A stretch of DNA of 43,908 nt from Alphaproteobacteria bacterium (GCA_028865545.1 JAGWJY010000031.1:1-43908); one strand, 5' to 3'; positions 16,731-25,733 are shown, numbered from the stretch's first letter. Notes: generated by a model from the sequence alone, not told the origin. A program made the numbers and translations.

Positions 16731-17948
16731 TCAGGCGGCCGCGCTCTGCCGGAAAAAGCGCCGTGTCACCAGCGCGATCAGGATGAAGACGCAGGTCCCT
16801 GCCACCGGAACGAGGGCTTCGGCAAGCAGGAAGCCGTCCGCACCCCAATGTTTGTGCGCCCAACCATCGATCATCGTCAGGTAGATGATGGGGGCATTGG
16901 CGATGCCAGCCAGCAGATTGTATTTGGTTGCAGCGGCGCCCGCGCCGATGGCCTCCAGGACCACAGCGCCAAAGGCGGCGAAGCAGAAGCCGAGGATGAA
17001 GGCATAGACGCAAGTGAAGACTACAAACATTGCTTCGGTACGGGCGGTAATTGCCATCGCCGCCGCGCTCAACGCGAGCACAATGCTGAACAGATTGAAT
17101 GCGGTCTTACGATCCATCCTGTCGCAAAAATAACCGCCGATGACGCAACCGACCATCGATATGACGCCGCCCAACGCTCCGTTGATCAGCGCTACCGTGT
17201 CAGCGGAGGCGTGCCAATCGCCGGCTACTGCGGCCCACAAATTCTGTGCGGCGCCAGCACCGATCGGCAGGCACATCGCAACAAACGCCAGAAAGCCCAT
17301 GCGCGAGCGCAAGATTGACCACACATCCGTGCCGACGTTCTTAAGTGTTTCAAGATAATTCGGGACCCGATGCTCCGCTTCTGGTTCGCGCAACGGCAGA
17401 AGCGCCAGGGAAGAAATGATACAGGCCGCCCCCAGTGCCGCGCCGACCACCCAGGCACCTGCCACATGCTGCGCCAGCCACAAGCCGGCACCGCCGCCCA
17501 GTCCGGAACCGCCGAGATTGCCTGCCTGGCTCCAGCCGCCGGCACGGCCTTTTTCCTCCGGCTTGGTGGCGTGCGCCATCAGGCTGTCGGCCGCCATCAT
17601 GTTGAAGGTCGATGCCAGGCTGAAGCCAAACACCAGTGTGCCGACCAGCATCAGATGCGTTGCGGGCTGTGCAATGATCGACGTGCCGATCATCAGCGCG
17701 CCGATGACCAGGCTGGAATAGAGATACCATCTCTTGGTGGTCAGCGTGGTGTCGACAACCGGCGCCCAGAAGAACTTCCATGTCTGCGGCAAAAGACTCA
17801 CGGATACCAGTCCGGCGACGGCGACCGCGTCGACGCCGGCATGCGTGAGCAGATAACCAAGCGTCACCACCACATAGCCGTTGGTGATGCCCATCGGCAG
17901 GAAAAGGACCAGGAACAGAACGGGGTGGGCTCCGCGTTCGGGTGTCAT
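16731..17948 (-). CDS. AmpG-like MFS/PAT-family transporter
   Basis: A 405-residue membrane protein with about twelve helices. The start region 'FLPMGITNGYVVVTLGYLLTHAGV' and 'LLPQTWKFFWAPVVDTTLT' match the AmpG/acetyl-CoA-transporter (PAT) branch of the MFS, whose best-known member imports muropeptides. The substrate here is not proven. Further upstream reading in this frame is only the antisense of the EF-G-like gene, so the ATG at 17948 was chosen although no good ribosome site is seen; the 5' leader contains a strong hairpin. It is divergent from the EF-G-like gene with 228 nt between starts. Confidence 0.82.
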   Translation of the reverse strand: MTPERGAHPVLFLVLFLPMGITNGYVVVTLGYLLTHAGVDAVAVAGLVSVSLLPQTWKFFWAPVVDTTLTTKRWYLYSSLVIGALMIGTSIIAQPATHLMLVGTLVFGFSLASTFNMMAADSLMAHATKPEEKGRAGGWSQAGNLGGSGLGGGAGLWLAQHVAGAWVVGAALGAACIISSLALLPLREPEAEHRVPNYLETLKNVGTDVWSILRSRMGFLAFVAMCLPIGAGAAQNLWAAVAGDWHASADTVALINGALGGVISMVGCVIGGYFCDRMDRKTAFNLFSIVLALSAAAMAITARTEAMFVVFTCVYAFILGFCFAAFGAVVLEAIGAGAAATKYNLLAGIANAPIIYLTMIDGWAHKHWGADGFLLAEALVPVAGTCVFILIALVTRRFFRQSAAA

Positions 17949-18025
17949 GTGTTTGGGCACAGGAAGGGAACCTTGGATTGCGGCACGCTGCGACAGTATA
18001 GAGCGCTGGAACACCGCGATAGCCG

Positions 18026-18052
18026 GGCAAGGCGACGTGTCGCCCCCTTGCC
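18026..18052. repeat. Stem-loop in the divergent spacer
   Basis: GGCAAGG (18026-18032) pairs with CCTTGCC (18046-18052), and the inner CGAC pairs with GTCG around a 2-nt turn with a 3-nt bulge. The hairpin lies in the 228-nt region between the AmpG-like and EF-G-like genes. On the minus strand it falls in the 5' leader of the AmpG-like gene, about 80-105 nt before its start. Confidence 0.5.
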
Positions 18053-18176
18053 AAGGCCCCCCCAACGGCGCGAGGCTTTGCCCTTGAAGAAGGGCGCGTG
18101 ACGCGGCCCGACCGTCCGGGAAGAAGCGCCCGCCGCGCCCGCCGGACCCCGTCCTGGGGCCCGAAGGAGGCGCATA

Positions 18177-20222
18177 ATGTCGAACACAAATGGAGGAAGA
18201 GGGCCACGCACTGTGGCCCTGGTAGGACCCTATGGCAGTGGCAAAACCACGCTTCTCGAAAGCATGTTGTTTGCAACCGAAGCTGTGCCGCGCAAGGGGA
18301 CTATCGCGCAGAAGAACACGGTCGGCGACTCCAGCCCTGAGGCGCGCGCGCGCCAGATGAGCGTCGAGATCAACTGCGCGACGACGCGCTATCTCGACGA
18401 GACGTTCACCTTCCTCGACTGTCCCGGTTCCATCGAATTCCTGCAGGACGCGCTTTACGCCATCCAGGGCGTGGATGCGGCCATCGTGGTCATCGAGCCG
18501 GAACCCGCCAAAGTGCAGATGCTGAAGCCCTATTTGAAGCGGCTCGCCGATCTGAAGATTCCGCACGTCATGTTCGTCAACAAGATAGACAAGGCGAACG
18601 GTTCGTTGCGTGACATCCTCTCGACGCTGCAGGAAGCCAGCGATCTGCCGCTGCTGCTCCGCCAAATTCCGATCTGGGAGAACGAGGTCGTCACCGGCTT
18701 CGTCGATCTGGCGCTCGAGCGCGCCTTCGCCTACCGCGACCATGCGCCTTCGCAGGCCATCGACATCGTCGATAAGGACCGCGAGAAGGAAGCGCGCTTC
18801 ACGATGCTCGAGAAACTCGCCGACTATGACGAGCATCTCATGGAGGAACTTCTATCCGACGTCGAGCCTCCCCGCGAGGAAGTCTTCGGCGACCTCAAGC
18901 GCGAATTCGCTGATTGTCTGGTGGTGCCGGTGCTGATCGGTTCGGCCGAAGGCGATCACGGCATCCGCCGATTGCTGAAGGCGCTGCGCCACGAGACGCC
19001 GGACGTAGCGACGACCGCGGCCCGCCTCGGCATTCCGACCAATGGCGACACGATCGTGCAGGTGCTCAAGACGGTGTACTCGGCCCATGGCGGCAAGCTC
19101 AGCCTGTCGCGGGTGATGAACGGCGCGCTCAAGGACGGCGCGGTGCTGCACAATGCGGAAGGTCGCGACGTGCGTGTCGGCGGCATCTTCGCTCTGAAAG
19201 GCGAGGCTGCCACCAAGCTGACGGATGCCTCGGTCGGCGACACGGTCGCGCTGGTGCGCATGGAGGATGTGGCGACCGGCGACACCCTGTCGAGCGCCAA
19301 GATCGCGCCGCCCAAGCCTGAGGTCGAACAGCTGCCGCCGGTCTATCGCCTGGCGATCGAAGCCGCCGACCGCAAGGACGAGGTCAAGCTGACGGCCGCC
19401 ATCGGCAAGCTGATCGAGGAGGACCCCTCGCTGCATTTCGAACAAAGCGCCGAGCTGCACGAGATGGCGCTGGCGGGGCAGGGCGAAATCCACCTCAAGG
19501 TCGCGGTGGAAAAGTTGATGAGCAAATACGGGCTCAAGCTGAACACCAGACCGGCGAGCGTGCCGTACAAGGAGACCATCCGCCGGTCCGTGACCCAGCG
19601 CGGCCGCCACAAGCGGCAGTCCGGCGGTCACGGCCAGTTCGGCGACGTGGTGATCGAGATCAAGCCGCTGCCGCGCGGTGCCGGCTTCACCTTCGTCGAC
19701 GAGATCGTCGGCGGCGTCGTGCCCAAGCAATGGATCCCGTCGGTGGAGAAGGGCGTCGTCGAATATCTGAAATGCGGCCCGCTCGGCTTCCCGGTGGTGG
19801 ATGTCTGCGTGACGCTGACCGATGGCTCCTATCACACCGTCGACTCGTCGGACGCGGCGTTCCAGACCGCGGCGCGTATCGGCATGCAGGAAGGCATGCC
19901 GGAATGTTCGCCGGTGCTGCTCGAACCGATCATGCATGTGCGGATTCATGTGCCGAGCGAGGCGACGGCGAAGGTCAACGCCGTGGTCAGCGGCCGGCGC
20001 GGCCAGCTGATGGGCTTCGACGTACGGCCGGGCTGGAAGGGCTGGGACACCGTGGAAGCCGAGATGCCGCAATCGGAACTCGGCAACCTCATCATCGATC
20101 TCAGATCGCTGACGCAGGGCGTGGGCACATTCGAGATGGTGTTCGACCATCTCGCCGAACTGACCGGCAAGACCGCCGATCACGTGGTGGCGACACACAA
20201 AGCCGACAAGGCGGCGGCATAG
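18177..20222 (+). CDS. Elongation factor G-like GTPase (EF-G paralogue)
   Basis: A 681-residue translational-GTPase homologue with the EF-G domain order: G domain, beta-barrel domain II, domains III-V ('GQGEIHLKVAVEKL', then 'GGHGQFGDVVIEI' and the C-terminal 'MGFDVRPGWKGWDTVEAEMP'). The G1 loop is GPYGSGKT (17-24), G4 is NKID (135-138) and G5 is GSAEG. Two GTPase positions differ from true EF-G: the switch I threonine region reads 'RQMSVEI', and G3 is DCPGS (81-85) instead of DTPGH. It therefore belongs with the EF-G2-like paralogues, whose role is unclear, and not with housekeeping FusA. Start has AAGGAGG 6 nt upstream. Repeat copy B begins directly after its stop. Confidence 0.88.
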   Translation: MSNTNGGRGPRTVALVGPYGSGKTTLLESMLFATEAVPRKGTIAQKNTVGDSSPEARARQMSVEINCATTRYLDETFTFLDCPGSIEFLQDALYAIQGVDAAIVVIEPEPAKVQMLKPYLKRLADLKIPHVMFVNKIDKANGSLRDILSTLQEASDLPLLLRQIPIWENEVVTGFVDLALERAFAYRDHAPSQAIDIVDKDREKEARFTMLEKLADYDEHLMEELLSDVEPPREEVFGDLKREFADCLVVPVLIGSAEGDHGIRRLLKALRHETPDVATTAARLGIPTNGDTIVQVLKTVYSAHGGKLSLSRVMNGALKDGAVLHNAEGRDVRVGGIFALKGEAATKLTDASVGDTVALVRMEDVATGDTLSSAKIAPPKPEVEQLPPVYRLAIEAADRKDEVKLTAAIGKLIEEDPSLHFEQSAELHEMALAGQGEIHLKVAVEKLMSKYGLKLNTRPASVPYKETIRRSVTQRGRHKRQSGGHGQFGDVVIEIKPLPRGAGFTFVDEIVGGVVPKQWIPSVEKGVVEYLKCGPLGFPVVDVCVTLTDGSYHTVDSSDAAFQTAARIGMQEGMPECSPVLLEPIMHVRIHVPSEATAKVNAVVSGRRGQLMGFDVRPGWKGWDTVEAEMPQSELGNLIIDLRSLTQGVGTFEMVFDHLAELTGKTADHVVATHKADKAAA

Positions 20223-20421
20223 AAGGCGTAACGGCCCCATATAGATAGACAGAAGGCGGGTTCTCCGCCCGCACTCCGCAAACACGTTGCGCAGCGCCCG
20301 GCGGACCCGCCTTCTGCCTTTCAAGCTACGGCAAGCCCTAGGAATCCGCGCGTCAGGCGGCAAACCATTAAGCACCTTTGCTCTCCCTCGGGTTTTACGC
20401 CGCCGCCTTCGCATCCACCGC
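20223..20421 (+). repeat. Structured 3'-flank repeat, copy B
   Basis: This element follows the TAG stop of the EF-G-like gene. It parallels copy A (16-225, other strand) over its full length, beginning with the same AAGGCGTA-type start, an AT-rich TATA(C/G)AT box (20240-20246) and a 12-bp stem pairing 20250-20261 with 20305-20316. The 55-nt core at 20324-20378 comes next, then weaker similarity to 20421. The 5' arm can instead fold locally (GGCGG with CCGCC, about 20255-20269). Compared with copy A, two stem base pairs are changed on both sides and pairing is kept. No protein is encoded. I do not recognise it as a named RNA family. Confidence 0.75.
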
Positions 20422-20873
20422 TCTCGCGGGAGTCCCTTGGCCTGGCTTCGTGTCGGATGCGCGCGACGGCATCCAAACCTGTATGACGTTGTCAGCGCAG
20501 TGTGTTCTCAGGTCGGGCCTTTGGCATGGCCCCGTGTCATCGGCATTTCCTCCAGGTGCAAGGCGGGTAGTGTGGTCCGCAGGTTGCGTTTGTTTGTTCC
20601 CTAAAAGTTCATAGTGAACATATGGGCAACATTGATGTGTTGCAACCACCAATATGAGCGCATTTTGTCGCACTCAACTATTGAGAGTGTTTGTTAGAAG
20701 CGTTGGAAAGAAGAGGCAGCGAGTTGTTCGTCAATTGGTGATGGCTGGCCCGTCCGTCGTCACGATCGCGCGGCTCCCCCTGTGGTGACGGCATAGACGC
20801 GGCGCTCCAGGCAGGCTCTGCTCTGACCTAGAACTTCCGATGCGCCTCCGGGCGCGTCCAAGCCGGGGGCACC
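20422..20873. other. 452-nt intergenic region
   Basis: No supported gene. The reading frames here have unlikely composition and no ribosome sites. AT-richer sequence than the surroundings occurs at about 20580-20710, with a 5-3-5 palindrome at 20607-20619 and a short imperfect hairpin with a weak T-rich tail near 20669-20695. The region probably holds the promoter of the secreted protein starting at 20874. Confidence 0.5.
20607..20619. promoter_or_regulatory. 13-bp palindrome, possible operator
   Basis: GTTCA-TAG-TGAAC is a perfect inverted repeat with a 3-nt centre. It sits in an AT-rich part of the spacer, about 255 nt before the next start codon. It could bind a dimeric regulator, but a 5-bp arm can arise by chance. 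Confidence 0.25.
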
Positions 20874-21353
20874 ATGACATTCAAACGATCTACGATTTTT
20901 TCTGTTCTGTCGTCGGCTGTCTTTGCCGCGGCCCTGAGCCTGGGCTCTGCCGCCCTGGCGGCCTGTCCGCCGGCGAATCCCGCCGCGGTCTCCGCCACGG
21001 TGCAGTCCATGTTCACGGCGCTGGCGAAAGGCGATGTGAAGACGGCCCGAACTTATATGGCGCCCAAATTCTATCTCTTCGACGGCGGCGTTCGGTTCGA
21101 CGCCGACGGCATATTTGCCGCCATCCAAAAGGCGCAGCAGTCGGGCTCCACCTACGCATGGAACGTCACGGAGCCAGAGGTGCACTTCGCCTGCAACATC
21201 GCCTGGATCACCTATGTGAACCAAGGCGGCGTCACCACCGCAGGAAAGGAGACGCCCGTGACCTGGCTGGAATCCGGCATCCTCCGGCATGAGGCGGGGC
21301 GCTGGGTGATCCTGTTCATGCATTCCACGCGCGCGCCGACTCCTGCGCAGTAA
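20874..21353 (+). CDS. Secreted NTF2/SnoaL-like protein
   Basis: A 159-residue protein with a signal peptide (about 1-28, ending in 'AALAA'). The mature part has the order expected for a small NTF2-like (DUF4440/SnoaL-type) cone fold: a first helix 'VQSMFTALAKGDVKTARTYMAPKFYLFDGG', then strands ending in 'RWVILFMHST'. Such exported domains are common and mostly of unknown substrate. The start has GGGGG 4 nt upstream. It is convergent with the DUF4431-like gene, 24 nt apart. Confidence 0.75.
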   Translation: MTFKRSTIFSVLSSAVFAAALSLGSAALAACPPANPAAVSATVQSMFTALAKGDVKTARTYMAPKFYLFDGGVRFDADGIFAAIQKAQQSGSTYAWNVTEPEVHFACNIAWITYVNQGGVTTAGKETPVTWLESGILRHEAGRWVILFMHSTRAPTPAQ

Positions 21354-21377
21354 CGCCAAGCGGCGACGGTTCTCATC

Positions 21378-21761
21378 TCACCGCGCCAGCGTGGGCCGGA
21401 AGAGAAGCAATGCCTGCGGCGGCTGATCCATCGTGCTGCTATGCATCAACGTTCCTCGCACGGTGACATGCCGGCCGGCCATGTCGCGAAACGGTGGCGC
21501 GCGGTCGTCGGGAACGATCGTAACATGGCGCGTTTCGGGAACATCGCCCATCGCGGCGTTGCGATAGCAAAGCGGCTTGTCCAGCGTCAGCAGGGGATAG
21601 GTGTAGAGGCGTCCGTTGTGCACATTCCTGGCCTTGGCCAGAGAAACGACCCCGGACAATGTCACCGTCGCGCCTTCAGACAGGCAAGACGCCGCCGCGC
21701 CCGGCGGCGCGCTCGCCGCGATCAATGCCAAACACATCAAACAACGGGCGAGCCATGTCAT
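21378..21761 (-). CDS. Secreted DUF4431-like small protein
   Basis: A 127-residue protein with a signal peptide ending near 'GAAAS', followed by 'ATVTLSGVVS', 'PLLTLDKPLCY' and 'GRHVTVRGTL', a pattern I associate with the DUF4431 beta-rich domain. It would be periplasmic. The ATG at 21761 has AAGGAG about 10 nt upstream; a TTG at 21788 in frame is less likely. Function is unknown. Confidence 0.65.
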   Translation of the reverse strand: MTWLARCLMCLALIAASAPPGAAASCLSEGATVTLSGVVSLAKARNVHNGRLYTYPLLTLDKPLCYRNAAMGDVPETRHVTIVPDDRAPPFRDMAGRHVTVRGTLMHSSTMDQPPQALLLFRPTLAR

Positions 21762-21978
21762 CGGCCGGCAGCTCCTTGGCGCCGCCAAATTAGCGATGCC
21801 GTGTTGCGAAATCTATCGTGAAGGCCGGGAGCTCGCGGTCAAAGGACGTTAGCCGATGAACGTTGCACCGTCGTCCGTCCTGCTTCTTGATGGCCAGTGT
21901 TTCTGATAGGCTGCGCGCGCAGGGGACGCGCCGGAGCGGAATTCCAAATCGGCCGATGGAGCGTCAGGAGCAGCTCGG

Positions 21979-22200
21979 ATGAAGCGGCCGTCTTGGTTCA
22001 AGTGGAAATTTCGCCGCAAGCCACCTGCTCTGACGGACTGCCCGAAATGCGGCAAAGACATGAGAATGGTCGACAAGAGCACGATGTCGGGCAACGACAT
22101 GCGGACCTATCGTTGTGACGATTGCCAAGAAGAGCACATCATGAACTTCGGAACGGCGCTGTGGAAAGTCCTATCGGACGCCCGCGGATCGGACGAATAG
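21979..22200 (+). CDS. Small zinc-ribbon protein
   Basis: A 73-residue protein with a basic start and two cysteine pairs: C-x-x-C ('CPKCGKDM') and C-x-x-C ('CDDCQEE'). These form a zinc-ribbon pattern with about 25 residues between the pairs. An AGGAG box lies about 9-10 nt upstream of the ATG. It may bind nucleic acid or a protein partner; nothing else suggests a role. It is convergent with the alpha/beta hydrolase gene. Confidence 0.65.
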   Translation: MKRPSWFKWKFRRKPPALTDCPKCGKDMRMVDKSTMSGNDMRTYRCDDCQEEHIMNFGTALWKVLSDARGSDE

Positions 22201-22328
22201 CGCGCCGAAATTCGAGGCGCTGGCCGTCGCGCGGCCGTGCACGGTGTCGGAGCGACAGCAGCCACGGCTGAAGAACATTGCGCCGGGTTCTGCGTGGCCC
22301 CGTACTTCCCCTTATACGCCGTCCCGCG

Positions 22329-23438
22329 CTACCTTCCGCTCTTCGCCGTTTCCCGCAGCAGTTCCGCCAGATCATTCTGCCAGACCGCGGCCCAGGTGTG
22401 CGTGCTGTGGCCATGGGTCTTGTCGCTGATCGGGATGAGCACGAAGCGGCCGTGCTTGATCTTCTTCACCTCGGTCTGTGCGATGCCGAGTTCCGGCGGA
22501 TTGATGAAGTCGTCTGCCGAATTCACCCACATCACATGCGCCTTGATCGCGCCGAGCTTGGACGACGGATCGTAATTGCGCGACGAGTCCACCTGATAGA
22601 GGAGGTCGTCGGCGTCGAGGCCGGCCAGCTCCTTGGCGGTGAAATCGGCGAGGAACTTATCGGCCGCCGCGCGGGTGGGATATTCCTTCTGCATCAGCAC
22701 GGGCGCACTTCCGGCCATGACGAGCATGTCGGTCGCGACGCGTAGGCCCATCTTGGGCTCCGTCTTGTAATCGCCGTTGTCCCATGCCGGATCGTTTTCG
22801 ATGCCGTCGATCAGCATCTTGCGCCATATCCGGTTGCGGCCGGCGATCTCGATGGGCAGGCAGGCGAGCGGCATCAGCCCATCGACGAAGTCCGGATAGG
22901 CCTCGCCCCAGATGAAGCTGTGCATACAGCCCATCGACGTGCCCATGACGATGCGCAGGTGATCGACGCCGAGGCCCTGCGTCACGAGCGCGTGTTCGGC
23001 TGTGACCATGTCGTCGTAGTCGTAATGCGGGAAGCGCATGCGCAAGCCGTCGCTCGGCTTGGAGGATTTGCCGTGACCGATATCGTCCGGGAGGATGATG
23101 TAATAGCGCGCCGGATCGAGAAGGCCGCCCGGCACAAAGAGCACGTCGGCGAATTGCGGCCGCAGGAACTGGTGCCCATCGCCGCCGGTGCCGTGCAGGA
23201 TCAGCACAGCATTGGTGACGTGCCCGGCCGCATCGCGGCGCGGCGTGCCCAGCGTCGTGTAATGCAGGCGCAGTTCCGGCAGAGTTTCGCCGGACTGGAA
23301 GCGAAAATCGCGAACGGTGAAGTCGCCTTCCTTGGTCTTGAAGACCGGCGCGTTCTGCGCAAACGCCGCGCCGGCGGCCACTGAAAGACCCATGGCCAAA
23401 AGGACGGCCGCGGTCAGACCGTAAATCTTGCGAAGCAT
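22329..23438 (-). CDS. Exported alpha/beta hydrolase, MetX-like
   Basis: A 369-residue protein with a signal peptide (about 1-28, 'AGAAFAQ') and an alpha/beta-hydrolase fold of the homoserine O-acetyltransferase-like group. The nucleophile is Ser168 in GTSMG, the oxyanion region is 'LHGTGGDG', and the late 'NSADDFINPPE' and 'DKTHGH' supply the Asp and His. Because of the signal peptide it is probably periplasmic, and therefore more likely a hydrolase or esterase than a methionine-pathway acetyltransferase. The start has GGGGAG 6 nt upstream. It is divergent from the S9 peptidase gene with 162 nt between. Confidence 0.83.
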   Translation of the reverse strand: MLRKIYGLTAAVLLAMGLSVAAGAAFAQNAPVFKTKEGDFTVRDFRFQSGETLPELRLHYTTLGTPRRDAAGHVTNAVLILHGTGGDGHQFLRPQFADVLFVPGGLLDPARYYIILPDDIGHGKSSKPSDGLRMRFPHYDYDDMVTAEHALVTQGLGVDHLRIVMGTSMGCMHSFIWGEAYPDFVDGLMPLACLPIEIAGRNRIWRKMLIDGIENDPAWDNGDYKTEPKMGLRVATDMLVMAGSAPVLMQKEYPTRAAADKFLADFTAKELAGLDADDLLYQVDSSRNYDPSSKLGAIKAHVMWVNSADDFINPPELGIAQTEVKKIKHGRFVLIPISDKTHGHSTHTWAAVWQNDLAELLRETAKSGR

Positions 23439-23600
23439 GCGAACTCCCCTGTTCCCGTCTGGAGATATTGTCGCCTTGCGGCCCTTTGGGAAACCGCCCA
23501 GCCGAGCTGTGCGGTCACGCATTCGTGAGAAGCGGCCGGCCTTGGTCCGCCGCGTGCCCGCATTGTAGCGTGTCGAGCGATGCACCTGGGGGCTTATTTC

Positions 23601-25733
23601 ATGGGAAATCTCCGTTTTCTCGTTCCGCTCGCTTTCCTGGCGGCATCTATCGCCGCGCCTCACGAGGCCAAAGCCGCGGGCAATGATTTCACGATGGCGC
23701 AGGTGCTCGATTATCCCTTCGTCAGCGATCTCACCGCCTCGGCGAACGGCGCGCGCATCGCCTGGGTGCGGAACCTGCGCGGCGCGCGGAACGTCTGGGT
23801 GGCGTCGGGTCCCGACTTCAAGCCGGTGCAGGTCACGCACTACACCGAGGACGACGGACAAGAGATCACGCAGCTCACCTTCTCGCCGGACGGCAGCGAG
23901 CTCGTCTATGTGCGCGGCGGCGATCATGATGCGAACTGGCCGGCGGCGGGCAATCTCGCCCCCGATCCGGCGTCTTCGACGCAACAGCCCAAGGTGACGA
24001 TCTGGCAGGCCTCGCTGTCGGGCGGCGAGCCGGTCCAACTCGCCGAGGGCGATGCGCCGGCACTGTCCTCGCGCCAGCAGCTCGCCTACATCAAGGACGA
24101 TCAGGTGTGGTCGGTGACGCTGGGCGGCACCGACAAACCGGCGCGTCTGTTCTTCGATCACGGCAAGGACGGTTCGCTGCACTGGTCGCCGGACGGCAGC
24201 AAGCTCGCCTTCGTTTCCAACCGCGACGATCATGCCTTCGTCGGGGTCTTCGTTTCGGCGGACAAGCCGCTGCTGTATCTGGCGCCGTCGACCAATTTCG
24301 ATCTTATGCCGCGCTGGTCGCCCGACGGCACGAGGATCGCCTTCGCGCGCAGGCCTGGTGACGGCGGGCCGCCGGTACCGATCCTGAAACAGACGCCGCA
24401 GCCGTGGTCGATCTGGGTGGCAAATGCGGATGACGGCACCGGACATGCGGTGTGGCAAAGCCCCGACACGCTGGCCGGCTCCTATCCCGACACGCAAGGC
24501 GATGCGAACCTGCATTGGGCGGCCGGCGACCGGCTCGTGTTCATGGCGTTTCTCGACAACTGGCCGCATCTCTATTCCGTTCCGGCTTCCGGCGGAGAGG
24601 CGATGCTGCTGACGCCGGGCGCCTATATGGTCGAGTACGTCACCGAAAGTCTCGACGGCCGCTCCATGATCTACACCGCCAACACCGGCACGACGCCGGG
24701 CGACGGCGACCGCCGCCACGTCTTCCGCGTGCCGGTCGACCGCGCTACGCCGCAACCGTTGACCACGGGCGACACGATCCAGTGGCAGCCGGCTGCCGCT
24801 GCCGGCGATCGCGTGGCGTTCCTGACATCTTCGGCGCAACAGCCGCCGTCGGTCGGCATGGTCGATCTGGATGGCAACCACCGCGAAGCGCTGGACACCG
24901 GGCCGCTGCCCGACGACTTCCCGGTCGCGGCGCTCGTGACGCCGAAGCCGGTTGCCTTCAAGGCGGCGGACGGCACGACGATCCACGGGCAGTTGTTCCA
25001 GCATGACGACGCAGGCGGCGCGCAACCCGGGATCATCTTCGTACATGGCGGGCCGTCGCGGCAGATGCTGCTGGGCTGGCACTACATGGATTATTACAGC
25101 AATTCCTACGCCGTGAATCAGTATCTGGCGAACCACGGCTTCACGGTGCTCTCGGTCAATTACCGGCTCGGCATCGGTTATGGCCGTACCTTCTACCAGC
25201 CCGATCATGCCGGACCGGCGGGGGCGTCCGAATATCAGGACGTGCTGGCGGGCGCACATTTCCTGCAAGGCGTCCGCGGCGTCGACGGCAAGCGCATCGG
25301 CATCTGGGGCGGCTCCTATGGCGGCTATCTCACGGCGCTGGCGCTGGCCCGCAACTCCGACATCTTCAAGGCCGGCGTGGACATGCACGGCGTCCACGAC
25401 TGGTCGCGCTTCATCGACGACTGGTTTGGCAAGGCCACACCGCGCTACGAAAAAGGCGACCGCGAACAGGCGATGAAGGTCGCCTGGGACTCGTCACCGG
25501 ATTCCGCCATCGATCGCTGGAAGTCGCCGGTGCTGCTTATCCAGGGCGACGACGACCGCAACGTTCACTTCGAGCAGACCATCGACCTGGCGCGCCGGCT
25601 CGAGGCGCGGCACCTGCCGTATCAGGAGCTGGTCATACCCGACGAGATCCACGGATTTCTGCGTCACATTTCCTGGCAGCGTGCGGACATCGCCACCGTG
25701 GACTTTCTCGGCGCCAAGCTCGGCGCACCATAG
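23601..25733 (+). CDS. Exported S9-family peptidase (prolyl oligopeptidase type)
   Basis: A 710-residue secreted serine peptidase. After a signal peptide (about 1-27) comes a TolB/DPP-IV-type beta-propeller with repeated 'WSPDG' blades, then an alpha/beta-hydrolase catalytic domain. The triad is visible: Ser572 in GGSYGG, Asp652 in 'GDDDRNV' and His684 in 'DEIHGF'. S9 peptidases cut short peptides, often after proline or from the N-terminus. The ATG at 23601 is preferred over 23580 because GGGGG lies 8-9 nt upstream and the signal peptide then begins at once. A periplasmic role in peptide use is likely. Confidence 0.92.
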   Translation: MGNLRFLVPLAFLAASIAAPHEAKAAGNDFTMAQVLDYPFVSDLTASANGARIAWVRNLRGARNVWVASGPDFKPVQVTHYTEDDGQEITQLTFSPDGSELVYVRGGDHDANWPAAGNLAPDPASSTQQPKVTIWQASLSGGEPVQLAEGDAPALSSRQQLAYIKDDQVWSVTLGGTDKPARLFFDHGKDGSLHWSPDGSKLAFVSNRDDHAFVGVFVSADKPLLYLAPSTNFDLMPRWSPDGTRIAFARRPGDGGPPVPILKQTPQPWSIWVANADDGTGHAVWQSPDTLAGSYPDTQGDANLHWAAGDRLVFMAFLDNWPHLYSVPASGGEAMLLTPGAYMVEYVTESLDGRSMIYTANTGTTPGDGDRRHVFRVPVDRATPQPLTTGDTIQWQPAAAAGDRVAFLTSSAQQPPSVGMVDLDGNHREALDTGPLPDDFPVAALVTPKPVAFKAADGTTIHGQLFQHDDAGGAQPGIIFVHGGPSRQMLLGWHYMDYYSNSYAVNQYLANHGFTVLSVNYRLGIGYGRTFYQPDHAGPAGASEYQDVLAGAHFLQGVRGVDGKRIGIWGGSYGGYLTALALARNSDIFKAGVDMHGVHDWSRFIDDWFGKATPRYEKGDREQAMKVAWDSSPDSAIDRWKSPVLLIQGDDDRNVHFEQTIDLARRLEARHLPYQELVIPDEIHGFLRHISWQRADIATVDFLGAKLGAP

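Noticed and set aside
17949-18836. Long N-terminal extension of the AmpG-like protein
   Set aside because: It is the antisense reading of the EF-G-like gene; MFS character starts only at the ATG at 17948.
18852-20414. 520-codon open frame antisense to the EF-G-like gene
   Set aside because: Composition is Arg/His-rich shadow coding of a GC-rich gene, with no family motifs.
20287-20604. 105-codon frame after the EF-G-like gene
   Set aside because: It runs through the structured repeat, lacks a ribosome site and has a non-protein-like composition.
22329-25397. 1022-codon minus-strand frame covering the S9 peptidase region
   Set aside because: Only the C-terminal 369 residues form the alpha/beta hydrolase; the rest is antisense of the S9 gene.
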